A DNA stretch of 64,000 nt from Microbacterium aurantiacum (GTDB lineage Bacteria > Actinomycetota > Actinomycetes > Actinomycetales > Microbacteriaceae): the NCBI RefSeq assembly GCF_002872075.1, contig NZ_PGGU01000004.1, positions 157,246 to 221,245 of the forward strand, given 5' to 3'. The notes under the pieces were generated by a model. The model searched no databases. It saw only the letters and a program-made list of their open reading frames with translations, and was not told the origin of the DNA. The translations under genes were made by a program, and so were the position numbers. This document shows positions 9,138 to 17,999 of this stretch, piece by piece (the stretch's first letter is position 1; each line of letters opens with the position of its first letter).

Positions 9138-9166
9138 TGCGCATGCAGTGACCGCGCCCGTACGCT
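9138..9166 (+). promoter_or_regulatory. gabT promoter
   Basis: -10 TACGCT (9161-9166) seven bases before the gabT ATG; the weak -35 TGCGCA (9138-9143) with a 17-base spacer matches only three consensus bases, consistent with activator dependence. The transcript would be leaderless. Confidence 0.5.
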
Positions 9167-9173
9167 CGCCAGC

Positions 9174-10541
9174 ATGGCACTCCTCGACACCGCAACCACA
9201 GCTGTCCCCGTCGGCGGACCCGGCCTCCCTCAGGAGCGCCGCCTGGTCACCGAGCTTCCCGGCCCGCGTTCTGCGGAGATCCTGGCGCGCAAGGCGGATG
9301 CCGTGGCATCCGGCGTCGGCCACACCGTGCCCGTGGCGGCCGTCGCCGCCGGTGGCGGGGTCGTCGTCGATGCCGACGGAAACTCGCTGATCGACCTCGG
9401 CAGCGGCATCGCCGTCACCACCGTCGGCAACGCGCACCCGAAGATCGCCGCGGCCGTCGCCGCCCAGGCCGCCCAGTTCACGCACACCTGCTTCATGATC
9501 TCGCCGTACGAGTCGTACATCGAGGTGGCCGAGGCGCTGAACCGGATCACTCCGGGCGACTTCGTGAAGAAGACGGCGCTGTTCAACTCCGGTGCCGAAG
9601 CCGTCGAGAACGCGATCAAGATCGCCCGCAAGCACACCGGCCGCCAGGCGGTCGTCGCCTTCGATCATGGTTACCACGGTCGCACCAACCTCACCATGGC
9701 GCTCACTGCGAAGGCGATGCCGTACAAGAGCGGCTTCGGGCCGTTCGCCCCGGAGGTCTACCGCGCCTCCGCGTCGTACCCGTTCCGCGACGGACTCACG
9801 GGCCCCGAGGCGGCGGACCGCGCGATCCTGCAGCTCGAGAAGCAGATCGGCGCCGACAACCTCGCCGCCGTCATCATCGAGCCGATCCAGGGCGAGGGCG
9901 GCTTCATCGTCCCCGCCGACGGCTTCCTGAACGCGGTCGTCGACTGGTGCCGTGCGAACGGCGTCGTCTTCATCGCCGACGAGGTGCAGACCGGCTTCGC
10001 CCGCACCGGAGCGATGTTCGCCAGCGACCTCTTCGGCATCGAGCCCGACCTGATCACCACCGCGAAGGGCATCGCCGGCGGCCTCCCGCTCGCCGCCGTC
10101 ACCGGCCGCGCCGAGATCATGGACGCCTCGCACTCCGGTGGGCTCGGCGGCACCTACGGCGGCAACCCGATCGCCTGTGCGGCAGCTCTCGCGGCGATCG
10201 ACGTCTTCGAGAACGACGGCATGATCGAACGCGCCCGCGAGATCGAGACACTCGTCAAAGGCCGGCTCGCCGCGATCCAGGAGAGCGACCCGCGCGTCGG
10301 TGACATCCGCGGACACGGCGCGATGATCGCCGCCGAGTTCGTCGATCCCGAGACCCAGGCTCCGGATGCCGCGCTCACCGCCGCCATCGCCAAGGCGTGC
10401 ATCGCGCAGGGGGTCATCGTTCTCACCTGCGGCACGTTCGGCAACGTCATCCGATTCCTCCCTCCCCTCTCGATCGGCGACGATCTGCTCCACGAGGGAC
10501 TCGACGTCGTCGCCGCGGCGCTCGCCGCGGCCGGTCAGTAG
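9174..10541 (+). CDS. gabT: 4-aminobutyrate-2-oxoglutarate transaminase
   Basis: 455 residues, class III PLP aminotransferase. It moves the amino group of GABA to 2-oxoglutarate, giving succinate semialdehyde and glutamate. The PLP-binding Asp is in IADEVQTGFARTG and the Schiff-base Lys in TTAKGIAGG; both are intact. It heads the putrescine/GABA operon. The ATG at 9174 was chosen because homology starts there and a -10 box ends seven bases upstream; the open frame extends upstream without a ribosome binding site. Paired in pathway with the dehydrogenase at 14509. Confidence 0.95.
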   Translation: MALLDTATTAVPVGGPGLPQERRLVTELPGPRSAEILARKADAVASGVGHTVPVAAVAAGGGVVVDADGNSLIDLGSGIAVTTVGNAHPKIAAAVAAQAAQFTHTCFMISPYESYIEVAEALNRITPGDFVKKTALFNSGAEAVENAIKIARKHTGRQAVVAFDHGYHGRTNLTMALTAKAMPYKSGFGPFAPEVYRASASYPFRDGLTGPEAADRAILQLEKQIGADNLAAVIIEPIQGEGGFIVPADGFLNAVVDWCRANGVVFIADEVQTGFARTGAMFASDLFGIEPDLITTAKGIAGGLPLAAVTGRAEIMDASHSGGLGGTYGGNPIACAAALAAIDVFENDGMIERAREIETLVKGRLAAIQESDPRVGDIRGHGAMIAAEFVDPETQAPDAALTAAIAKACIAQGVIVLTCGTFGNVIRFLPPLSIGDDLLHEGLDVVAAALAAAGQ

Positions 10542-10580
10542 GCCTCGGGTCGCGCGCTCTCGCGCGGCCCGCACCAAGAT

Positions 10581-10621
10581 GTCCGGTCGCGACCCAGGTC
10601 GGGGGATCACGGGTCGCGACC
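10581..10621. repeat. Large inverted repeat between gabT and the oxidase gene
   Basis: Perfect 13-bp arms CCGGTCGCGACCC (10581-10593) and GGGTCGCGACCGG (10609-10621) with a 15-base loop. Each arm contains the self-palindrome GGTCGCGACC, so the DNA offers two identical 10-bp sites as well as one RNA hairpin. Only weak T-richness follows. It could be a partial terminator that lowers downstream expression, or an operator. Confidence 0.6.
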
Positions 10622-10647
10622 GGCACTTTCAATGAAGGAGATTGCAG

Positions 10648-12054
10648 ATGGCTGAGATCACACGCGATGTGCTCATCGTCGGCGCCGGAGCCGCAGGGCT
10701 CACGGCGGCGAACGACCTGCGGAAGGCCGGCCTCTCTGTGGCGGTCCTCGAGGCCAGGGACCGGATCGGCGGCCGGCTCTGGACCGACGTCATCGACGGA
10801 GCGATGCTCGAGATCGGCGGACAGTGGGTCTCGCCGGACCAGGACGCGCTCATCGAGACCATCGACGAGCTCGGGCTCGAGACATTCAGCCGCTACCGCG
10901 AGGGCGACAGCGTCTACGTCGGCCCCGACGGCACCGTCTCGCGCTTCACCGGCGAGATGTTCCCCGTCTCCGCGTCGACCGAGAGCACCATCGCCGAGAT
11001 CACGGACCGCCTGGACGCGATGGTCGCCGAGATCGATCCGGATCGCCCGTGGGCGCATCCGAAAGCCCAGGAGTGGGACTCGGTCACGTGGGATGCCTGG
11101 CTGCGCGCGCAGACCGACGACGACGAGGCTGTCCGCAACCTCGCCTTCGCCACCGGCTCCGCGATGCTCACCAAGCCGACGCACGCGTTCTCGCTGCTGC
11201 AGTCGCTGCTGATGGCGGCATCCGCCGGGTCCTATTCGCACCTCGTCGACGCCGACTTCATCCTCGACAAGCGCGTCGTCGGCGGCCTCCAGCAGGTGCC
11301 GCTGCTGCTCGCGGAGCGGCTGGGCGACGACGTCATCCTGAATCAGCCGGTGCGGAGCCTGGAATGGGGCGATGACGGGGTCACCGCGATCACCGAGGAC
11401 CATACGGTGAAGGCGCGGTTCGCGATCCTCGCGCACGCTCCGGTGCTGTACAACCGGATCTCCTTCGTCCCGCCACTGCCGCGTCGGCAGCACCAGATGC
11501 ACCAGCACATCTCGATGGGCTTTGTGATCAAGGTGCACGCGGTCTACGACCGGCCGTTCTGGCGCGAGCAGGGTCTTTCCGGCACTGCGTTCAGCCCGTA
11601 CGAGATCTGCCACGAGGCGTACGACAACACCAATCATGGCGACGAGCGCGGCACCCTCGTGGGGTTCGTGTCGGACAACACGGCCGACGGCGTCTTCGAG
11701 TTGTCGGCCGAGGAGCGCAAGGAGCGGATCCTCGAGTCCCTCTCGCACTACTACGGCCCCGAGGCGAAGAATCCCGTCGTGTACTACGAGAGCGACTGGG
11801 GCAGCGAGGAGTGGACCCGCGGCGCGTACGCGGCGAGCTTCGACATGGGCGGACTGCACCGCTACGGGGCCGACCTGCGCGCCGCAGTCGGGCCGATCCG
11901 CTTCGCCTGCAGCGACATCGCGGGCGCCGGTTATCAGCACGTCGACGGCGCGATCCGGATGGGGCGCCTCGCCGCATCCGACATCATCTCCGCCAGCCGA
12001 GCTGCCGTCGTCGCGGCGGAAGCGACTGCGGCGACCGAGGGGAGCAACGCATGA
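10648..12054 (+). CDS. puo: Flavin monoamine oxidase, probable putrescine oxidase
   Basis: 468 residues with an N-terminal FAD Rossmann motif GAGAAGLTAA and the following EARDRIGGR, and a C-terminal FAD-contact region ending GAGYQHVDGAIRMG. It matches actinobacterial putrescine oxidase in length and context: oxidation of putrescine with O2 gives 4-aminobutanal, ammonia and hydrogen peroxide. AAGGAG at 10635-10640 with a seven-base gap selects ATG 10648 over a TTG six bases upstream. It is followed by an overlapping Usp gene (ATGA). A different primary amine as substrate is possible. Confidence 0.85.
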   Translation: MAEITRDVLIVGAGAAGLTAANDLRKAGLSVAVLEARDRIGGRLWTDVIDGAMLEIGGQWVSPDQDALIETIDELGLETFSRYREGDSVYVGPDGTVSRFTGEMFPVSASTESTIAEITDRLDAMVAEIDPDRPWAHPKAQEWDSVTWDAWLRAQTDDDEAVRNLAFATGSAMLTKPTHAFSLLQSLLMAASAGSYSHLVDADFILDKRVVGGLQQVPLLLAERLGDDVILNQPVRSLEWGDDGVTAITEDHTVKARFAILAHAPVLYNRISFVPPLPRRQHQMHQHISMGFVIKVHAVYDRPFWREQGLSGTAFSPYEICHEAYDNTNHGDERGTLVGFVSDNTADGVFELSAEERKERILESLSHYYGPEAKNPVVYYESDWGSEEWTRGAYAASFDMGGLHRYGADLRAAVGPIRFACSDIAGAGYQHVDGAIRMGRLAASDIISASRAAVVAAEATAATEGSNA

Positions 12055-12935
12055 CCGGATCGATCGTCGTCGGCTACACAGCGACCGATGCGGGGGCGGA
12101 TGCCGCAGCGCTCGGCGCCCGCATCGCCCGCAGTCTCGGCGCCACCCTGCATCTGGTGATCGTGCTGCCCAAGGAAGGCACGCGCAACGCCGCGGTTCCA
12201 CCCGAGCGCGCCTATGAGGACCACATCCGCGGACAGGCGAAGAAGTGGCTCGAGGATGCGGTCGTCCGGCTTCCGCAGGAGCTCACCCGGACCGGGCACG
12301 TGCGTTTCGCCGAGTCCTTCGCCGAAGGGCTCATCGCCGCCGGCGAGGAGTTCGGGGCCCGGCTGATCGTGGTCGGAGCAGCGGGCGGCGGGATCTTCGG
12401 CCGGCACCGCCTCGGCAGCGTCGCATCCGAACTGCTGCACTCCTCGACCATCCCGGTGGCGCTCGCCCCCGCCGGAACCGCCCAGCAGGACGATCACGTC
12501 ATTCCGCGGGTGACCGCGGCCGTCGGGAAGCGGCCGGGCGCGGACGCCCTGCTCGACGAGGCCGTCGCGGTCGCCGCCGACAGCGGCACCGACCTGCGGC
12601 TGGTCTCGCTCGTCCCGTTCGACATGCCCCCGGGGCTCGACACCGGCGCGATCCGCCTGGTCGGCGACGCGCACGCGAGCGACGTTCTCGCCGTCGCGAC
12701 CGAGCTCCTCCCGGATGGCCGGACCGTCCAGGTCGAAGAGGCACCGGGCGAAAGCGTCGAAGACGCGGTCGCCAACCTCTCCTGGCTCCCAGGTGAGATC
12801 ATCCTGGTCGGTTCGAGCCGGCTCGCCCAGCCGCGTCGGCTCTTCCTCGGCTCGACCGCGGCGAAGATGCTGCACGAGCTCCCCGTTCCCATGATCGTCG
12901 TCCCGCGCACCCGCGCCGAAGCAGGAGTCCGCTGA
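12051..12935 (+). CDS. Tandem universal stress protein
   Basis: 294 residues made of two UspA domains (about 1-145 and 155-294). The ATP-binding-type G-x2-G-x9-G-S/T pattern is recognisable at the end of domain 1 (GAAGGGIFGRHRLGS) and looser in domain 2 (GSSRLAQPRRLFLGS). The start overlaps the oxidase stop by four bases and the stop overlaps the permease start by one, so it is embedded in the putrescine operon. A role in coping with the peroxide or aldehyde produced there, or in regulating the permease, is possible but only inferred from position. Confidence 0.88.
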   Translation: MTGSIVVGYTATDAGADAAALGARIARSLGATLHLVIVLPKEGTRNAAVPPERAYEDHIRGQAKKWLEDAVVRLPQELTRTGHVRFAESFAEGLIAAGEEFGARLIVVGAAGGGIFGRHRLGSVASELLHSSTIPVALAPAGTAQQDDHVIPRVTAAVGKRPGADALLDEAVAVAADSGTDLRLVSLVPFDMPPGLDTGAIRLVGDAHASDVLAVATELLPDGRTVQVEEAPGESVEDAVANLSWLPGEIILVGSSRLAQPRRLFLGSTAAKMLHELPVPMIVVPRTRAEAGVR

Positions 12936-14479
12936 TGAGCAGCACGAGCCGGGCGACGGAGCCCGAATCCGGAGTGACCACTGGCATCTCCACCAAGGGG
13001 CTCAAGGCCGGAGCCGTCGGAGTCCTCGGCGCCGTCGTGATCGGCGTCTCCACCATCGCGCCGGCTTACACCCTCACCGCCTCGCTGGGCCCGACGGTCG
13101 CGGTGGCAGGCACCCAGGTCCCGGCGATCATCCTCGTCGGATTCATCCCGATGCTGCTCACGGCGTTCGGCTACCGCGAGCTCAATCGCGTGATGCCGGA
13201 CTCCGGGACGTCCTTCACCTGGGGCGTGCGCGCGTTCGGGCCCTGGATCGGATGGATGACAGGGTGGGGGCTCATCGCCGCGACCGTGATCGTGCTGTCC
13301 AATCTTGCCGGCATCGCGGTGGAGTTCCTCTTCCTGCTGATCGCGCAGTTGACGGGCAACCCCGGGATCGCCGACCTCGCGTTCAACCCGATCATCAACG
13401 TGGTCGTGTGCCTGCTGTTCATGCTCGGAGCCACGCTCGTCTCCTATCGCGACATGCAGACCACGCAGAAGGTCCAGTACGTCCTGGTGACCTTCCAGGT
13501 GGTCGTGCTGGTCGTGTTCGCCGTGGTCGCCATCATCAAGGCGGTCTCGGGAGAGGCGCCCGAACCCACCCCGTTCTCTTGGTCGTGGTTCAATCCGTTC
13601 GAGGTTCCGACGTTCAGCGCTTTCGCCGCCGGGCTGTCGCTGTCGATCTTCATCTTCTGGGGATGGGACGTCGTCCTCACCATGAACGAGGAGACGAAAG
13701 ACCCCGACAAGACGCCGGGCCGCGCGGCGATGCTCACGGTCGTCGTGGTGGTCAGCCTGTACCTGCTGCTGTCGATCGGTCTCATCATGTTCGCCGGGGT
13801 CGGCAGCGGTGCTCTCGGCTTGGCGAACGAGGATATCTCCGCGAACGTGTTCTTCGCGCTCTCGGACCCCGTGCTCGGGCCGCTGGCGTTCCTCGTGTCG
13901 CTCGCGGTGCTGTCGAGTTCGGCCGCGTCGCTGCAGTCGACGGCGGTCGGCCCGTCGCGCACGCTCCTCGCGATGGGGCACTACGGCGCGCTGCCGAAGA
14001 AGTTCGCCAGGGTCAGCCCGCGCTTCTTCACACCGGGCTACGCCACGATCGTGTCGGCGGTGATCGCATCGGCGTTCTACGCGGTCATGAGACTGCTGAG
14101 CGAGAACGTCCTCACCGACACCATCCTGTCGCTCGGCATGATGATCTGCTTCTACTACGGCCTCACGGCATTCGCCTGCGTCTGGTATTTCCGCAGGCAA
14201 TGGTTCGATTCGGCGCGGAGCTTCTTCTTCACCTTCCTGTTCCCGCTCGTCGGCGGTGCCATCCTCGCCGTGCTGTTCGTGACGACGCTCATCGATTCCA
14301 TGGATCCCGAGTACGGCAGCGGCTCCAACATCGGTGGCCTCGGTCTCGTGTTCGTGCTCGGCGTCGGAATCATCGTCGCGGGCATCGCGATCATGATCTG
14401 GCAGGCCATCCGTCGCCCGGCGTTCTTCCGCGGCGAGACGCTCAGCATGGACGCGCCGCCCAGCCGTCGCCGCCGCTGA
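12935..14479 (+). CDS. APC-superfamily amino acid/polyamine permease
   Basis: 514 residues with about twelve membrane segments and the APC-family N-terminal pattern (GAVVIGVSTIAPAYTLTASLG). The acidic N-terminal 30 residues are cytoplasmic. Position between the putrescine oxidase and gabD makes putrescine or GABA import the likely role, comparable to PuuP or GabP. The start overlaps the previous stop by one base (TGATG) with GGAG nearby. A long plus-strand open frame overlapping its 3' part in another phase is not a gene. Confidence 0.88.
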   Translation: MSSTSRATEPESGVTTGISTKGLKAGAVGVLGAVVIGVSTIAPAYTLTASLGPTVAVAGTQVPAIILVGFIPMLLTAFGYRELNRVMPDSGTSFTWGVRAFGPWIGWMTGWGLIAATVIVLSNLAGIAVEFLFLLIAQLTGNPGIADLAFNPIINVVVCLLFMLGATLVSYRDMQTTQKVQYVLVTFQVVVLVVFAVVAIIKAVSGEAPEPTPFSWSWFNPFEVPTFSAFAAGLSLSIFIFWGWDVVLTMNEETKDPDKTPGRAAMLTVVVVVSLYLLLSIGLIMFAGVGSGALGLANEDISANVFFALSDPVLGPLAFLVSLAVLSSSAASLQSTAVGPSRTLLAMGHYGALPKKFARVSPRFFTPGYATIVSAVIASAFYAVMRLLSENVLTDTILSLGMMICFYYGLTAFACVWYFRRQWFDSARSFFFTFLFPLVGGAILAVLFVTTLIDSMDPEYGSGSNIGGLGLVFVLGVGIIVAGIAIMIWQAIRRPAFFRGETLSMDAPPSRRRR

Positions 14480-14508
14480 CTTCCGCATCCCTCACAGAAA
14501 GAGACTTC

Positions 14509-15975
14509 ATGAGCATTCAGACCGAGCAGGCGCTGCTCGACAGCGTCCCCACCGGCCTCTTCATCGGCGGAGAATGGATCGCCGGCGAGACCGGCGGAAC
14601 CTTCGACGTGCAGGACCCCGCAACCGGCGACGTCATCCGCACGATCGCCGACGCCACACCGGCTGACGGCATCCGCGCACTCGATGCCGCTGTCGCCGCA
14701 CAGGACGCGTGGGCGGCCACCGCCCCGCGCACGCGCAGCGACATCCTCCGCCGCGCCTTCGACCTCGTGCAGGAGCACAAGGAGGACATCGCTCTGCTGA
14801 TGACCCTCGAGATGGGCAAGCCGCTTGCGGAAGCACGAGGCGAGGTCGGCTACGGCGGCGAGTTCCTGCGCTGGTTCAGCGAGGAGGCCGTGCGCATCAA
14901 CGGCCGATACGGGCTCAACCCCGAAGGCACCGGCCACATGGTCGTCTCCCAGCGTCCGGTCGGACCGTCGTTCTTCGTGACGCCGTGGAACTTCCCGTTC
15001 GCGATGGCGACCCGCAAGATCGCGCCGGCGCTGGCCGCCGGCTGCACCGTGGTGATCAAGCCCCCGGCGCTCACCCCGCTCACGACGATGTACTTCGTCT
15101 CGCTGCTCGATGCGGCAGGGCTGCCCGCCGGCGTCGTGAACGTCGTGCAGACCTCGCGCTCCAGCGCGCTGTCGGCGCCGATCATCGCCGACCCCCGTCT
15201 GCGCAAACTCTCGTTCACCGGGTCGACCGAGGTCGGCCGCAAGCTCATCGCGCAGGCCGCCGAGGGCGTGCTGCGCGTCTCGATGGAGCTCGGCGGCAAC
15301 GCACCGTTCGTGGTGTTCGAGGATGCCGACCTCGACAAGGCCGTCGAAGGGGCGCTGCTCGCGAAGTTCCGCAACATCGGCCAGGCCTGCACGGCAGCCA
15401 ACCGCTTCATCGTGCAGGCATCGGTCGCCGAGGAGTTCGCCCGACGGGTCACGGAGCGGGTACAGAGCATGAAGATCGGTCGAGGCACGGAGGACGGCGT
15501 CGCGATCGGCCCGCTCATCGACGCGGATGCCGTGGAGAAGGCCGCCGAACTCGTCGGCGACGCCGTCGAGCGGGGAGCGACCCTGCTCGCGGGCGGCAAG
15601 GCGGTGGAGGGCACTGGATCGTTCTACGAGCCGACCGTGCTCACCGACGTCGTTGCCGGCAGTGCCATCCTCCGCGAGGAGATCTTCGGGCCGGTGCTCG
15701 CGATCGCCACGTTCGAGTCCGAGGAGGAGGCCGTGCGCCTCGCCAACGACACCGAGTACGGCCTGGTCTCGTACGTGTTCACCGAGAACCTGCAGCGCGG
15801 ACAGCGGATGATCGACAAGCTGGAGACCGGCATGATGGGCCTGAACGTGGGCGTCGTGTCGAACGCGGCCGCTCCCTTCGGCGGCGTCAAGCAGTCCGGT
15901 GTCGGCCGCGAGGGCGGCGCTGAGGGCATCCACGAGTACCTGTCCACGAAGTACACGCTGATCCCGGTCTCCTGA
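14509..15975 (+). CDS. gabD: Succinate-semialdehyde dehydrogenase
   Basis: 488 residues, aldehyde dehydrogenase superfamily, matching GabD in length and sequence. The catalytic Cys lies in NIGQACTAANR and the general-base Glu in MELGGNAPF; the cofactor-site pattern FTGSTEVG is present. It oxidises succinate semialdehyde to succinate with NAD(P)+, completing GABA breakdown into the TCA cycle. A purine-rich AGAAAGAG precedes the ATG by about five bases; the frame is open far upstream inside the permease gene, but that part has no homology. Confidence 0.93.
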   Translation: MSIQTEQALLDSVPTGLFIGGEWIAGETGGTFDVQDPATGDVIRTIADATPADGIRALDAAVAAQDAWAATAPRTRSDILRRAFDLVQEHKEDIALLMTLEMGKPLAEARGEVGYGGEFLRWFSEEAVRINGRYGLNPEGTGHMVVSQRPVGPSFFVTPWNFPFAMATRKIAPALAAGCTVVIKPPALTPLTTMYFVSLLDAAGLPAGVVNVVQTSRSSALSAPIIADPRLRKLSFTGSTEVGRKLIAQAAEGVLRVSMELGGNAPFVVFEDADLDKAVEGALLAKFRNIGQACTAANRFIVQASVAEEFARRVTERVQSMKIGRGTEDGVAIGPLIDADAVEKAAELVGDAVERGATLLAGGKAVEGTGSFYEPTVLTDVVAGSAILREEIFGPVLAIATFESEEEAVRLANDTEYGLVSYVFTENLQRGQRMIDKLETGMMGLNVGVVSNAAAPFGGVKQSGVGREGGAEGIHEYLSTKYTLIPVS

Positions 15976-15997
15976 GAGCTCGGAAAGGACGAGAACC

Positions 15998-17362
15998 ATG
16001 ACTGACTACGCCGTCGTCAACCCCGCAACGGGGGAGACCCTGAGCTCCTACGACACCTTCACCGACGAGCAGATCGAGGCTGCGGTCGCCGCCGCCGACA
16101 CCGCCCACCGCGAGTGGTCGCGTTCCTCGACGGTCGCCGAGCGAGCGGCGTTGATCCGCCGGGTGGCCGAGCTGCACCGCGAGCACCGCGAGTCGCTCGC
16201 CGACATCTTCGTCCGCGAGATGGGCAAACCGCGGGAAGCGGCGCTCGGCGAGGTCGACTTCGCCGCCGACATCGCCGAGTACTACGCCGACCAGGCCGAG
16301 TCGATCATGGCCGATCAGCCGATCGCCATCCTCGGCGAGGGCTCGGCGATCGTCCGCCGTTCCTCGCTCGGGCCGCTCGTCGGCATCATGCCGTGGAACT
16401 TCCCGGCCTACCAGATCGTGCGGTTCGCGGCGCCGAACCTGATCGTGGGCAACACGATCCTGCTCAAGCCTGCGCCGCAGTGCCCCGAGTCGTCGACCGC
16501 GATCGCAGCCATCTACGACGAGGCCGGGTTCCCGCCCGGTGCGTACCAGAACGTGCTGGCGACGAACGAGCAGATCGCGAAGATGATCGCCGACCCACGC
16601 GTACAGGGCGTCTCGCTGACGGGCTCGGAGCGCGCCGGCTCGGCCGTCGCCGAGGTCGCCGGACGCCACTTGAAGAAGGTGGCGCTCGAACTCGGAGGCT
16701 CCGACCCGTTCATCGTGCTCTCCACCGACGACCTGGACGCCACCGTGCAGGCAGGAGTCGACGCCCGCCTCGACAACAACGGCCAGGCGTGCAACGGCGC
16801 GAAGCGCTTCATCATCGCCGACGATCTCTACGACGCGTTCGTGGAGAAGTTCACGGCGGCGATGGCGGCCGCGAAACCGTCCGATCCGATGCTCGAGGAC
16901 ACCGTGCTCGGCCCGGTCTCCTCCGAGGCCGCGGCCGCGAATCTGCAGGCGCAGATCGACCAGGCCGTCGCCCAGGGCGCCACGTTGCTCACCGGTGGCA
17001 CCCGCGAAGGCGCGTTCTTCGCGCCGACCGTGCTCGCCGACGTGACGCCGGCGATGGACGTCTACCACGAGGAGCTTTTCGGGCCGGCTGCGGTCGTCTA
17101 TCGCGCCGCCGACGAGGACGCCGCCGTCGCCCTGGCGAACGACACCACCTTCGGCCTGGGCTCGTACGTGTTCACCACGGATGCCGAGCAGGCGGAGCGC
17201 GTCGCCGACCGGATCGAGGCGGGCATGGTCTACGTCAACCTTGTTCTCGCCGACAGCCCGGAGCTGCCGTTCGGCGGCATCAAGCGCAGTGGTACCGCCC
17301 GCGAGCTGGGCCACCTCGCCGCCGACGAGTTCGTGAACAAGAAGCTCATCCGCATCGGCTGA
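15998..17362 (+). CDS. Aldehyde dehydrogenase, Sad/YneI type or aminobutyraldehyde dehydrogenase
   Basis: 454 residues, a shorter aldehyde dehydrogenase resembling Sad (YneI). Catalytic Cys lies in NNGQACNGAKR and Glu in LELGGSDPF. GGAAAGGA precedes the ATG. Two dehydrogenases in one operon fit the two oxidation steps needed: 4-aminobutanal to GABA after the oxidase, and succinate semialdehyde to succinate. Since the gene at 14509 is the clear GabD, this one may take the aminobutanal step; sequence alone does not decide. Last gene of the operon. Confidence 0.88.
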   Translation: MTDYAVVNPATGETLSSYDTFTDEQIEAAVAAADTAHREWSRSSTVAERAALIRRVAELHREHRESLADIFVREMGKPREAALGEVDFAADIAEYYADQAESIMADQPIAILGEGSAIVRRSSLGPLVGIMPWNFPAYQIVRFAAPNLIVGNTILLKPAPQCPESSTAIAAIYDEAGFPPGAYQNVLATNEQIAKMIADPRVQGVSLTGSERAGSAVAEVAGRHLKKVALELGGSDPFIVLSTDDLDATVQAGVDARLDNNGQACNGAKRFIIADDLYDAFVEKFTAAMAAAKPSDPMLEDTVLGPVSSEAAAANLQAQIDQAVAQGATLLTGGTREGAFFAPTVLADVTPAMDVYHEELFGPAAVVYRAADEDAAVALANDTTFGLGSYVFTTDAEQAERVADRIEAGMVYVNLVLADSPELPFGGIKRSGTARELGHLAADEFVNKKLIRIG

Positions 17363-17381
17363 CGCGGGCGCTGACGCGACA

Positions 17382-17409
17382 GGGGAGGGGTGCCGCGGCA
17401 TCCGTCCCC
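17382..17409 (+). terminator. Probable terminator of the putrescine/GABA operon
   Basis: A 13-bp stem with one mismatch and one G-U pair (GGGGAGGGGTGCC, two-base loop, GGCATCCGTCCCC) begins 19 bases after the stop codon. There is no T-run, so it may act with Rho or only protect the mRNA end. Confidence 0.45.
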
Positions 17410-17572
17410 CGTCGCATCGCGTGTCTCGCACCGTGCGTGCGGAACCCGCGGGACAGGTGCTCGGTTCGGTCTGCGGCTGCAGATGTCGTACACTGGACGA
17501 GCAGTTGTCTGCATCCTTTGCCATGCCTGATCGGGTGACATCGAATGCGGACCCCGAGACCTCTTGGTCTCT

Positions 17573-17645
<73 letters not shown>

Positions 17646-17685
17646 CGCGTCAGCGCAACGCTGACACACGAAAGGTACATTCAGG

Positions 17686-17955
17686 ATGGATCAGGACGAA
17701 CCGCGCGGCGAGGTCGTCGCGGCCGGCGCCACCCGTGTGAAGCAGAACGCCTTCGGGAGGTTCTTCGGCGGGATCGCCCTCTTCATCCGCCAGGTCATCT
17801 CCGAGTTGCGCAAGGTCGTCACCCCGACCCGCAAGGAGCTGTTCAAGTTCACCGCAGTGGTGCTCGTCTTCGTTCTCATCGTCATGGGGATCGTCTACGG
17901 CTTGGACAACCTGTTCGCCTGGGTCACGCACTGGGTGTTCGGAATCCCTGGCTGA
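17686..17955 (+). CDS. secE: Preprotein translocase subunit SecE
   Basis: 89 residues with a soluble N-terminus and one C-terminal membrane segment (about 53-82), the normal short actinobacterial SecE. The conserved amphipathic stretch FIRQVISELRKVVTPTRKE precedes the membrane helix. It clamps the SecY channel. Position directly after tRNA-Trp and 44 bases before nusG is the standard arrangement. Confidence 0.95.
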   Translation: MDQDEPRGEVVAAGATRVKQNAFGRFFGGIALFIRQVISELRKVVTPTRKELFKFTAVVLVFVLIVMGIVYGLDNLFAWVTHWVFGIPG

Positions 17956-17999
17956 TGACGCCCCCGCGGCTCGCGCCGCAGTGATTGGAAAGAAACAAC

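Noticed and set aside
13252..15975. A 907-codon plus-strand frame seeming to fuse an Arg-rich protein to GabD
   Set aside because: The first part is an out-of-frame reading of the permease gene; gabD begins at 14509 with its own ribosome binding site.
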